A stretch of 64,000 bases of DNA, taken from positions 1,612,001 to 1,676,000 of the forward strand of contig NZ_OZ244111.1 of assembly GCF_965215655.1 (NCBI RefSeq), given 5' to 3'. This DNA comes from Nioella sp965215655 (GTDB lineage Bacteria; Pseudomonadota; Alphaproteobacteria; Rhodobacterales; Rhodobacteraceae). Shown here one piece after another: positions 26,214 through 35,099 of the stretch (positions within the stretch are counted from its first letter, which is position 1; each line of letters starts with the position of its first letter). Below the pieces are notes generated by a model. The model was not told the origin of the DNA, ran no database searches, and saw nothing but the letters and a program-made list of their open reading frames with translations. Made by a program: the position numbers and the translations under genes.

Positions 26214-27372
26214 CCGCATCCCGCAGCAGACCCGCCACGGTGCGACCCCAGCTATCCCAGTTCAGCCTGTCCTCGTAGGCCTGCCTTGCGCTGATGCGCA
26301 GGGCAGCATGACGCTTGGGGGTGTCCATGTAGCCCTGGATGACCTGCGCGAAGTCCTCGGGCCCGGCAGCGGGAGGCAGGGCATCGCCGTTTATGCCATT
26401 CCAGACAGGAATGCCGCCGACATCGAGGCAGAGCGACGGCAAGCCATAGGCGGACGCCTCGCAGAAGGCGAAGCCATAGGATTCCATCGACGGCATCAAC
26501 AGGAAATGGGCGCGGCGAAAGCAATCATGAAAGATCCGAAGATCTTCCGGTTTGGACTTGTCCAGGTAGGGGTGGACGGTCAGTCCGTCCCGGCCGATCT
26601 CGGGCGGCGGCGTGCAGCCGATCACGGTCAGCCGGGCATCGACGCCCCGGTCGCGCAATGCTGCGACAGTTGCTGCCGTCGTCCAGCCTCCCTTCGCGGT
26701 CCAGTCGCGCCCGACAAGAAGGATATCGACTGGCCCGCCCTGTGTAAGGGCGGCGGTGCTGGCCGTGCCGGGATCGGGCACATTTGCTCCCCAGGACACG
26801 GTCAGCGAACGGTCGGGGGGCAGGCCATAGCGCGCGTTCACGGCACCTGTCAGCCAGTCCGAGGGCCAAAGCGCAAGGTCGAGCCTGCGAAACGTGCGCC
26901 GCTCGGCGGCTTCGATCAGAGGGTCCATCACGCGCGCCGGGGAAAACCACGACCCGAAGCTCTGCCCCACAACGGATTGCTTGTAGGTTGTCGGCGTCGC
27001 GTCCGAGCTGTAGGCCGTGACCATCGGGTAGGGCAGGCGCAGACGGTGCAGCGAGTGGAAGGAATAGGCCCCGAACAGCACGTCGAAGCGATCTGTGGCC
27101 AGAACCTTGCGCACCCGCCGGGAAATGAGGCGGGACAGCATCAGGTGCAGCCGCCACCGGGCGCGGATGCTGAAGGCCTCGGGCGCGGCCAGAACGGCGC
27201 GGCGCAGGGGCTCTGCCAAACCCCAGTCCTGCGGCAGAACGGTGACCTCTCCGGCATGGGTCTCGAGGGCCGCAAGCATACGCGCATTGCCGCCCGAATA
27301 GAGCGTCGGATCGCGGGGATCGAAATCGCACAGATAGGCGATCTTCAGCCGTCTGTCGCTGCCCAGGCTCAT
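26167..27372 (-). CDS. Glycosyltransferase, GT4-like (GT-B fold)
   Basis: 401 residues from the ATG at 27372 (MSLGSDRRLKIAYLCDF). The C-terminal half has the GT-B donor site, with DILLVGRDWTAKGGW and the EX7E-type motif MESYGFAFCEASAYGLPSL. It probably adds a sugar to the lipid-linked repeat unit in the cytoplasm. It is on the minus strand, divergent from the Wzy-like gene and convergent with the sugar transferase, whose coding sequence it overlaps by 47 bases. Donor and acceptor unknown. Confidence 0.87.
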   Translation of the reverse strand: MSLGSDRRLKIAYLCDFDPRDPTLYSGGNARMLAALETHAGEVTVLPQDWGLAEPLRRAVLAAPEAFSIRARWRLHLMLSRLISRRVRKVLATDRFDVLFGAYSFHSLHRLRLPYPMVTAYSSDATPTTYKQSVVGQSFGSWFSPARVMDPLIEAAERRTFRRLDLALWPSDWLTGAVNARYGLPPDRSLTVSWGANVPDPGTASTAALTQGGPVDILLVGRDWTAKGGWTTAATVAALRDRGVDARLTVIGCTPPPEIGRDGLTVHPYLDKSKPEDLRIFHDCFRRAHFLLMPSMESYGFAFCEASAYGLPSLCLDVGGIPVWNGINGDALPPAAGPEDFAQVIQGYMDTPKRHAALRISARQAYEDRLNWDSWGRTVAGLLRDAVSARSRAAPPRMSGQ

Positions 27373-27513
27373 TCCAATGCCCTTTGCCCTCAATCTGCCA
27401 GCGGGGCATATTTCTGCCCCAAGTTCCGGGTATACCCCGTGTTGAACCCCCATCTAGAGGGGAATCCGGGCATTAACATGACGATGAGCTACAAAGGTTA
27501 ACAGAATACAGGC

Positions 27514-28896
27514 ATGCCGAACGCGCTCGCATCTCTTGCACTGGTGATCTACCCGGTGGTCGTGGTCTGGCTGTTCGTCAGGCTGCCCAGAGGGCGTGCG
27601 CTGCTGGCGTCACTGATCCTTGGCTACCTGTTCCTGCCCCCCGAACCGGCAGGGTTCGACTTTCCGCTGATGCCGCCCCTGACCAAGCAGACCATTCCCG
27701 GGCTGGCGGCGCTGTTTACCTGTTTGGTCATGTTCCGGGGCGAACTGCGCTTCCTGCCGGAAAACAAGACCGCCCGGGCCCTGGTGCTGCTGTTCATCTT
27801 CAGCCCCTTCGGCACCGTTCTGACCAATATGGACCCGGTCTATTTCGACAGTTTCACCCTGCCGCCCCTGCGCATCCGCGAGGCCGTGGCCCAATGCATC
27901 AACCAGGCGCTGCTGATCTCGCCTCTGCTATTGGCGCGCGATTTCCTGCGCAGCGATGAAGATATTCGCGATCTGCTCTGGGCGATGTTGCTGGCGGGGC
28001 TGGTCTATTCGCTGCCGATGCTGCTGGAGGTAAGGCTCAGCCCACAGCTCAATATCTGGATCTACGGCTATTTCCAGCATTCCTTCGAACAGATGATCCG
28101 CGGCGATGGCTTCCGTCCCATCGTGTTCCTCTATCATGGGCTTTGGGCGGCCTTCCTTGCGCTGACGGCGTTCTTGTCGGCCATCACCATCGCGCGCAGC
28201 GACCGCAGCCGCCGGGCGCTGCTATGGTGGGCGGCGGCGGCCTATCTGGGCCTTGTGTTGATCCTGTGCAAATCCATGGCCTCGATCCTCTATGCCGCGG
28301 CCTTCGCCCCGGTTCTGCTGTTCTTCGGCAGCCGGATGCAGTTTCGCGTGGCCATGCTGCTGGCCTGTCTGGTGCTGGCATATCCCGCCCTCAAGAGCTT
28401 TCATCTCATCCCCGAAGCCGACATTCTGGAACTGGCCGAAAGCGTCGACGAAGACCGCGCCAATTCCCTGCGTTTCCGGCTGGACAATGAAAACATCCTG
28501 ATCGACAGGGCCATGGAGAGACCTGTCTTCGGCTGGGGTACATGGGGGCGCAACCAGATCTACGATGGCGCGACCGGGGAGATCCTGACCACCACCGATG
28601 GCCGCTGGATCATCACCATCGGGGTTTATGGATGGGCCGGCTTCCTAGCCGAATTCGGGTTGCTGACCCTGCCGATCTTCCTTGTCTGGTGGCGCGTGGC
28701 GGCGATCGGTCCCGAGGTGCCGCCTTGGGTGGGCGGCGCGGTGCTGATCCTGGCGATCAACGTGATCGACATGATCCCCAATGCGACGCTGACCCCGATG
28801 AGCTTTCTCTTTGCCGGGGCCTTGCTGGGGTATTCCGAACAGGTCCAGACCGCCCGGCGGCGCAAGGTTCTGACACCCTTGCGAACGGTTTTGTAG
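27514..28896 (+). CDS. Polytopic membrane protein, probable Wzy-like polysaccharide polymerase
   Basis: 460 residues with ten or more hydrophobic helices spread over the whole length. A long non-membrane segment between about 300 and 365 (NSLRFRLDNENILIDRAMERPVFGWG) resembles the big periplasmic loop of O-antigen ligase/polymerase proteins, in which an R-x-x-x-W/ GWG-type stretch is common. Sequence conservation in this family is poor, so the assignment leans on topology and on the neighbours: priming enzyme, glycosyltransferases and flippase. The next gene starts eight bases after its stop. Confidence 0.75.
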   Translation: MPNALASLALVIYPVVVVWLFVRLPRGRALLASLILGYLFLPPEPAGFDFPLMPPLTKQTIPGLAALFTCLVMFRGELRFLPENKTARALVLLFIFSPFGTVLTNMDPVYFDSFTLPPLRIREAVAQCINQALLISPLLLARDFLRSDEDIRDLLWAMLLAGLVYSLPMLLEVRLSPQLNIWIYGYFQHSFEQMIRGDGFRPIVFLYHGLWAAFLALTAFLSAITIARSDRSRRALLWWAAAAYLGLVLILCKSMASILYAAAFAPVLLFFGSRMQFRVAMLLACLVLAYPALKSFHLIPEADILELAESVDEDRANSLRFRLDNENILIDRAMERPVFGWGTWGRNQIYDGATGEILTTTDGRWIITIGVYGWAGFLAEFGLLTLPIFLVWWRVAAIGPEVPPWVGGAVLILAINVIDMIPNATLTPMSFLFAGALLGYSEQVQTARRRKVLTPLRTVL

Positions 28897-28904
28897 GTGC
28901 GCCA

Positions 28905-30224
28905 ATGACCCAGCATCACCCCCGCATCCTTATTATTGCCGAGGCCGCCAATCCCGAATGGGTCAGCGTGCCGCTGATCGGCTGGTCGCTGTCGCGTGCC
29001 TTGGCGGGCGTGGCCGATGTGCATCTTGTCACGCAGGTCAGAAACCGCGAGGCGATCCTGCGGGCCGGTCTGGTAGAAGGACGGGACTTCACCGCCATCG
29101 ATTCCGAGGCCTTCGCGCGCCCGCTCTGGGCCATCGGTGAGAAGCTGAGGGGCGGCGGCGGCAAGGGCTGGACCACGCTACAACTGATCAACGCGCTGTC
29201 CTATCCGCATTTCGAACGGCTGGTGTGGCGGCAGTTTGGGGCGGAAATCAGGGCAGGGCGTTATGACATCGTCCACCGGATCACGCCGCTCTCGCCGACC
29301 ATTTCCAGCCCGCTCGCTGCGAAATGTGCCCGCGCGGGCGTGCGTTTCGTGCTCGGGCCCCTGAATGGCGGTGTGCCCTGGCCGAAGGAATTCGATGCCG
29401 AACGGCGGCAGGAAAAGGAATGGCTGAGCTACATTCGCGGGGCCTACAAGGCGCTGCCGGGGCGCAGGCGGGCATTGAAACATGCGGCGGCGATCATCGC
29501 AGGCTCGCGCCATACCGAATGCGAGATCCCCTCCGCGATGCGGGAAAAGACCTTTTACATCCCCGAAAACGCCATTGATCCCGCACGGTTCACCAAACGC
29601 GCCTCGCCGGGAGGTGCCGGACCGCTTCGCGCCTCTTTCGTCGGGCGGCTGGTGCCCTACAAGGGCCCCGATATGCTGTTGCAGGCCGCAAGCCCGCTGT
29701 TGCGCGACGGGCGGATGGTTCTCGACATGGTCGGTGATGGCCCGATGCTGCCGGGGCTGAAGGCTCAGGCAGAGGCGCTTGGCGTGTCAGACGCGGTGAC
29801 CTTCCATGGCTGGATGGATCACGGCGCGGTTCAGGACGTTCTGGCAGGCTCCGACCTCATGGCCTTCCCGTCGATCCGCGAATTCGGCGGAGGTGTCGTA
29901 TTGGAGGCGATGGCGCTTGGCGTGCCGTCTCTGATCGTGGACTATGCAGGACCGGCGGAACTGCTGACGGAGGGCACTGGCTGGGCCGTGCCCTTGGGGG
30001 ATCGCGCAACGATTATCGCGGGCTTCCGGGCGGAACTGGAGCGGTTGGAACAGGATCGTCCCGCTTTGGCCAAGGCTGGACGCGCAGGGTTGGGTCGGGT
30101 CGCCGCACGGTTTACATGGGACAGGAAAGCCGACCAGATTTCAGAGGTTTACAAATGGATATTGGGGGAACGGAATGACCGGCCGGAACCGATGGCGGAC
30201 AGGCAGAACCATGCGGCTGAATAG
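28905..30224 (+). CDS. Glycosyltransferase family 4
   Basis: 439 residues from the ATG at 28905. GT-B fold with acceptor-side half (IIAEAANPEWVSVPLIGWSLS) and donor-side half: SFVGRLVPYKGPDMLLQA, then the EX7E motif REFGGGVVLEAMALGVPSL. Cytoplasmic addition of a sugar to the growing repeat unit is the expected role. Its last 50 bases overlap the start of the secreted SGNH/glycosidase gene, so the two are likely coupled. Confidence 0.9.
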   Translation: MTQHHPRILIIAEAANPEWVSVPLIGWSLSRALAGVADVHLVTQVRNREAILRAGLVEGRDFTAIDSEAFARPLWAIGEKLRGGGGKGWTTLQLINALSYPHFERLVWRQFGAEIRAGRYDIVHRITPLSPTISSPLAAKCARAGVRFVLGPLNGGVPWPKEFDAERRQEKEWLSYIRGAYKALPGRRRALKHAAAIIAGSRHTECEIPSAMREKTFYIPENAIDPARFTKRASPGGAGPLRASFVGRLVPYKGPDMLLQAASPLLRDGRMVLDMVGDGPMLPGLKAQAEALGVSDAVTFHGWMDHGAVQDVLAGSDLMAFPSIREFGGGVVLEAMALGVPSLIVDYAGPAELLTEGTGWAVPLGDRATIIAGFRAELERLEQDRPALAKAGRAGLGRVAARFTWDRKADQISEVYKWILGERNDRPEPMADRQNHAAE

Positions 30225-32988
30225 GTTTACGGCTGCGCTGGCCCTGTGCCTGCTGGCGGCGCTGCCTGCCCGTGCGCAGCAACAGGATATCCGCGCCTTC
30301 ATCTACGGCAATTCGCTGATCAACCATGTCTCGGACAGTGACGAGACGACAATGCCGCATTGGCTGTCTGTGCTGGCGCAGGCGGGCGGGCATGGCTTTG
30401 CCGCTGACGGGGCCTTCGGCGCGCCCTTGCAGTTCGCCGACCAATTGCCGCCAGAGCCCAACTGGTCCTTCCAGAACGTGCCCTCGATCTGGGATTCCGA
30501 GCGTTTCGCCTTCCGTCGGGCGAATTTCAACACGATCATCCTGAACAACGCCAATTTCGTTCAGGGCAACCCGCCGGATGCCCCCTATGAATGGGACAAT
30601 CCACAAGGCTACAGCCCGCTTTCGGCGACGCTGCGGGTCTTTGACTGGACCGAGTTCCAGGCCCAAGGCGCGCGGTTCTTCATCTACGAAGGCTGGTCCG
30701 ATCTCGCCCTGATCTCCAACCGCTTCCCGCCGCGCCCGCGTGCCGTGCGACGGTATCATGCGTATAACCGGGGGGAGTATCACGACTGGTATGTCGATTA
30801 CGTGGACATGATCCGCGAGGCGCGCCCTGATCTGGATGTGACGCTGATCCCGGTCGCGTCGATCCTGGCGGAGCTGTTCAGCGAGGGGCCGCTCGATGAT
30901 CTGGAGGCCACCGATCTCTATCTCGATGACGCACCGCATGGAACGCCGACGCTGTATTTTCTTGCGGCTCTGGTGACTTACACGGCGATCTTCAACGAAG
31001 AACCGCCCGTTCTGACCGATTTGCCCGACAGTATCCATGCGCAGGTGAGAGATGGCTACACCGATATCGCGGGCTTCATCTGGGCGCGCGCGCAAGGCAG
31101 CGCGTTGGAAGACCATGCGGGGCTGACGCCGGAAACCGGCCTGACCGATCCGGCACTGGCCATGGGGCTGACGGGGCTGTCGGACTGGTCCACGCAGATG
31201 CCCTTCATCAATCTCATGCATTCGGCCCGGCCCTGGGTCGGGCATCTGGAGAGGCAATGGGGCGGGATCGACGCAGGCGAGCTGGAGCTGTCCAATCATC
31301 TGACGCCCGAAGGCTGGCCGCTTGGCCTGCCGGAGGGCGTCGTGGCTCTGGAAAGCTTCATCCTGACCGATCTGCCGCCCGAGGCCACCAGCGCCGCCGG
31401 GCGTTACCGCGTGACATGGGCCGGGCGCGGCACCTTCCGGCTTGGCGGGCGTGTGGAGAATGTCGAGATGGGCGATCACGAGGCGTGGTTCGACTTCACC
31501 CCCGGCGAAGGTCCCGTTGCCCTGCGCATCGAAGCGACTGATGCCGCCGACCCGATCCGCGATATCGTGGTGCTGCGCGCCGATCACATTCCGCTTCATG
31601 AACTCGGGGAGCTGTTCAATCCCGACTGGATCACGCGCATCCGCGATCTGCGCAGTATCCGGTTCATGGACTGGATGGATACCAACGCCTCGCCACAGGT
31701 GATCTGGACCGATCGTCCGCGTATGACGGATTACACCTGGGTGCGCCGGGGCGTGCCTGTCGAGGTGATGGTGCGGCTGGCCAACCAGATCGGTGCGGAC
31801 CCGTGGTTCACGCTGCCCCATATGGCCGACGACCGATATGTGCGCGCCTTCGCCTCTTATGTGGAGGAAAGGCTGGCCCCCGATCTGCGCGTCTATGCGG
31901 AATGGTCGAACGAGGTCTGGAATTTTCTGTTCTCGCAGGCCCATTGGGCGGCGGATATGGCCGCGCTTCGGTGGGATGGGGCCGAGGGTGATGCCTGGAT
32001 GCAGTTTGCAGGGCTGCGCGCGGCAGAGGTGGCCGATATCTGGGCGGATGTTTTTGAGGGACAGGAAGATCGGCTGATCCGTGTGATCGCCACGCAGACC
32101 TCGTGGCCGGGACTGGAGGTGCCGCTGCTGGAAGCTCCGCTGGCACAGGCAGAGGGGCGCTCCGCACCCTATGAAAGCTTCGATGCCTATGCGGTTGCGG
32201 GCTATTTCGGCACCGAACTGGGCAGCGATGAGCGGGTCGAGGAGGCTCTGAGCTGGGTCGGACGCGAGGACGGGTTCGATCTGGCGGCAGAAGCCTTGCG
32301 GGACGGAAGCCTTGGCGAGTTGGTGGAGACCTGGCTGCCCTATCATGCCGGTATCGCGGCAGATCATGACCTCTCGATGGTCATGTATGAGGGCGGCACC
32401 CATGCTGTGGGATTAGGTGAAAATGTCTGGAACGAGGACCTGACGCGCTTTCTGATCGACTTTAATTACTCCCCGCAAATGGCTGAACTATATGCGGAAC
32501 TTCTGACGGGCTGGCGGGACTGCGGTGGTGCGCTTTTCAATGCCTTCGTCGATGTCAGCGCTGCCAGCCAATGGGGAAGCTGGGGCGCGCTGCGCCATCT
32601 CGATGACAGTACGGCCCGGTGGGCCACGCTTATGGCCTATAACGCCACCGCTGGCGGATGGGAGACGCGCAGCGACACGGCCTTTGCCCATGGTGTCTAC
32701 CGATGGGGCAGTGCCGGGGGCGACGATCTGCATGGAACGGATGAACGCGATGTGTTCGTGGCGGGCGATGGCAATGACCGGCTGTACCTTGGTCCCGGTG
32801 ATCGCGCCCATGGCGGCGGCGGCCATGATCTGGCCATTCTGCCCGGTCTGGCCGCCGACTATGCGCTGGTTGAAGAGGAGGGCCGCGTCATCCTGAACGG
32901 TCCCGATGGCCCGGTCTGGCTGGTGGATGTGGAAGTGGCGGAGTTCTCCGAGGAACCGGGGGTGTTCTACGCGGTGGAGGGTAGCTGA
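30175..32988 (+). CDS. Secreted SGNH-esterase-like + glycosidase-like + RTX multidomain protein
   Basis: 937 residues from the ATG at 30175 behind GGGGGAACG; an ATG at 30211 is the alternative. A signal peptide ends near PARAQ (35). Residues about 40-280 look like an SGNH/GDSL hydrolase: GNS at 45-47 as block I and Asp252-x-x-His255 (DAPH) as block V. Residues about 470-800 resemble a clan-A glycoside hydrolase barrel, with IGADPWFTLPHMADD and YAEWSNEVWN whose Glu580 suits an acid/base. Residues about 845-895 are RTX-type repeats (GTDERDVFVAGDGNDRL). In this locus it probably deacylates and trims the polysaccharide outside the cell. Domain calls rest on short motifs. Confidence 0.75.
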   Translation: MTGRNRWRTGRTMRLNRFTAALALCLLAALPARAQQQDIRAFIYGNSLINHVSDSDETTMPHWLSVLAQAGGHGFAADGAFGAPLQFADQLPPEPNWSFQNVPSIWDSERFAFRRANFNTIILNNANFVQGNPPDAPYEWDNPQGYSPLSATLRVFDWTEFQAQGARFFIYEGWSDLALISNRFPPRPRAVRRYHAYNRGEYHDWYVDYVDMIREARPDLDVTLIPVASILAELFSEGPLDDLEATDLYLDDAPHGTPTLYFLAALVTYTAIFNEEPPVLTDLPDSIHAQVRDGYTDIAGFIWARAQGSALEDHAGLTPETGLTDPALAMGLTGLSDWSTQMPFINLMHSARPWVGHLERQWGGIDAGELELSNHLTPEGWPLGLPEGVVALESFILTDLPPEATSAAGRYRVTWAGRGTFRLGGRVENVEMGDHEAWFDFTPGEGPVALRIEATDAADPIRDIVVLRADHIPLHELGELFNPDWITRIRDLRSIRFMDWMDTNASPQVIWTDRPRMTDYTWVRRGVPVEVMVRLANQIGADPWFTLPHMADDRYVRAFASYVEERLAPDLRVYAEWSNEVWNFLFSQAHWAADMAALRWDGAEGDAWMQFAGLRAAEVADIWADVFEGQEDRLIRVIATQTSWPGLEVPLLEAPLAQAEGRSAPYESFDAYAVAGYFGTELGSDERVEEALSWVGREDGFDLAAEALRDGSLGELVETWLPYHAGIAADHDLSMVMYEGGTHAVGLGENVWNEDLTRFLIDFNYSPQMAELYAELLTGWRDCGGALFNAFVDVSAASQWGSWGALRHLDDSTARWATLMAYNATAGGWETRSDTAFAHGVYRWGSAGGDDLHGTDERDVFVAGDGNDRLYLGPGDRAHGGGGHDLAILPGLAADYALVEEEGRVILNGPDGPVWLVDVEVAEFSEEPGVFYAVEGS

Positions 32989-33000
32989 GCCGTGACCAGC

Positions 33001-34200
33001 CTAGCCCCAGACCCCCTCGATCAGCATTTCGGCCCCGCGACCGGAGTGGAACCCGGCAACGATGCGGTCGCGCCCGGCCACGGAAAGCTGCGCGCAGCGG
33101 TTCGGGTCATCGGCAAGCGCGGCAATGGCCGCCGCCAGCGCCTCTGGCGATTTGGGCGGCACCAGCACCGCGTCCACCCCGTTGCGGATCAGTTCCGGCA
33201 CGCCGCCCGCATTGGTGCCGATGGTGGGGGTGCCGCAGCTCATCGCCTCCATCAGCGCCACGCCAAGCGGTTCATGCCAGCTTGCCAGCACGAAAAGATG
33301 CGCGGCGCGGATTTCGTCGCGCACCCGGCCCGCATCGACCGCGCCAAGCAGGCGGACATGATCGGCGAGGCCAAGCTCTGCAATCCGCGCCTCAAGCACC
33401 TTGCGGTAGCCCGATCCGCCATCATCGTCCTGCCCGGCGATATGGAGCTGCACGTCACGCCCCTGATCGCGCAGCAGCCGCACCGCCGCCATCAGATCCT
33501 GGTGCCCCTTCACGATGTTGAGCCGCCCGCAGGAAAACAGCCGAAGCGGTTCCCCTTTGGATATGGGCCTGTAGGGGCCGGTCGGAGCCAAAACATCGGT
33601 ATCAACGCCCATGGGCTGGATGAAGAGCCGCGAAGGCAGATCTTCGGGCATCTCTGCCAGCATCTCGGCCTTCAGCTTCTCGGTGATGATCGAGGCAAAT
33701 TCTGCATGTCGCCATTTGAAGCGCTGACCGGGGCCGTAATCGGACAAAGGCCCGTGCAGAGACAACGAATAGCGCGGCCCGCCCATGCGGTGCGCAATCG
33801 CGGCGATCAATGCCGCGCGCCCGCAGGAATGAACATGGACATGGGCAATACCCCGCGCCCGACAATGGCGGATCAGGCGTTGTGCGGCAGGGATCGAGAC
33901 GGCGATATCCTTGATCAACGCCTTGCCTTCGGCGCGCGCCTCGCTCAGCAGCTCGCGATACGGCAAGCGGGGCAGGGCGGAGAGACCCGCCAGGACATCC
34001 GCCTTGCCCAGATAGGTCGTGCGCGCCATGGCCTGTTCGGACCAGTCATGCGCCACCAGACCGGCAGGTGGCAGGCGGGTGGACAGGAGATCCACGAGGA
34101 CGCCACGCTTTTCCAGCTCCGCGATCTCGCGCCAGAAGAAGATATGCGTCTGGCCCGGAAATTGCGGAACCAGATAGCCGATGTGTCGCGTCTCGGTCAT
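33001..34200 (-). CDS. Glycosyltransferase, GT4 family
   Basis: 399 residues. N-terminal IGYLVPQFPGQTHIFFWREI resembles colanic-acid-type GT4 enzymes; the donor half has SCGRLNIVKGHQDLMAAV and the EX7E block HEPLGVALMEAMSCGTPTI. Convergent with the secreted SGNH/glycosidase gene (12 bases between stops) and divergent from the GT2 gene. Expected cytoplasmic role in repeat-unit assembly. Confidence 0.9.
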   Translation of the reverse strand: MTETRHIGYLVPQFPGQTHIFFWREIAELEKRGVLVDLLSTRLPPAGLVAHDWSEQAMARTTYLGKADVLAGLSALPRLPYRELLSEARAEGKALIKDIAVSIPAAQRLIRHCRARGIAHVHVHSCGRAALIAAIAHRMGGPRYSLSLHGPLSDYGPGQRFKWRHAEFASIITEKLKAEMLAEMPEDLPSRLFIQPMGVDTDVLAPTGPYRPISKGEPLRLFSCGRLNIVKGHQDLMAAVRLLRDQGRDVQLHIAGQDDDGGSGYRKVLEARIAELGLADHVRLLGAVDAGRVRDEIRAAHLFVLASWHEPLGVALMEAMSCGTPTIGTNAGGVPELIRNGVDAVLVPPKSPEALAAAIAALADDPNRCAQLSVAGRDRIVAGFHSGRGAEMLIEGVWG

Positions 34201-34277
34201 GACCTGTCTTGCCCGTCTCTGCCCCCGTCCAACCTGCGGAAAAACGGTTGGAAGGTCAAAGGCAAAAGGGGGTGGTC

Positions 34278-35099
34278 ATGATCTCGGTCATCATCCCGGC
34301 CCATAACGAAGCATCCCTGATCGGTGACTGCCTGCGTGCGCTGTTGGCGTCCGACCCGCTGGCGGTGCCGGTGGAGGTGATCGTGGTGGCCAATGGCTGC
34401 ACCGATGAAACCGTCAGGATTGCAGCAGGCTTCGCAGATCAGGCCCGCGCGAAAGGATGGGGGTTCGAGGTGCTGGACCTGCCGGGGCTTGGCAAGCCGG
34501 GCGCGCTGAACGCCGGGGATGCGGCGGCGGCCTTTCCGGCGCGGGCCTATCTGGATGCGGATGTGACGGTCGGTCCCGGTTTGATGGCCGCGCTTTGGCG
34601 CACGCTGGACCGGGCTGCCCCGGCCTATGCCTCTGGCCGCGTGCGGATCACCGGGCAGGGCGCGACCGCGCGGCGCTATGCGCGTTTCTGGTCGCGTGTT
34701 CCCTTCATGTGCAGCGGGGTGCCCGGCTGCGGGCTCTTTGCCGTGAACGGACCGGGGCGGGCGAGGTGGGGGGTGTTTCCGCCGATCATCTCGGATGACA
34801 CCTATGTACGGCTGCTTTTCGCGCCCGAAGAGCGGCATCTCGCGGATGTGCCCTATGATTGGCCGATTGCCGAAGGTTTTTGGGCTTTGATCAAGGTCCG
34901 CAAGCGGCAGGATGTGGGCGTGGAAGAAATCGCGCGGCTCTATCCCGAGAGCCTTGCCAATGACGATAAGCAGACGCTCGGTGCGCGGGGCAAGATGGTG
35001 CTTGCACTTCGCGATCCGTTAGGGTTCCTGACCTATGCAGGTGTTGCGCTGGCGGTGAGACTGTCTCCCGCCCCAAGGGACTGGAGCCGGGGCAGATGA
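34278..35099 (+). CDS. Glycosyltransferase family 2
   Basis: 273 residues from the ATG at 34278 (MISVIIPAHNEASLIGDCL), preceded by AAGGGGGTGG. GT-A fold: the nucleotide-binding start, ANGCTDET, and a metal-binding YLDADV motif. Later VPGCGLFAVN and the SDDTYVRLLF acceptor-side motif fit an inverting GT2. Its stop overlaps the flippase start (ATGA), so the two genes are coupled. Confidence 0.92.
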   Translation: MISVIIPAHNEASLIGDCLRALLASDPLAVPVEVIVVANGCTDETVRIAAGFADQARAKGWGFEVLDLPGLGKPGALNAGDAAAAFPARAYLDADVTVGPGLMAALWRTLDRAAPAYASGRVRITGQGATARRYARFWSRVPFMCSGVPGCGLFAVNGPGRARWGVFPPIISDDTYVRLLFAPEERHLADVPYDWPIAEGFWALIKVRKRQDVGVEEIARLYPESLANDDKQTLGARGKMVLALRDPLGFLTYAGVALAVRLSPAPRDWSRGR

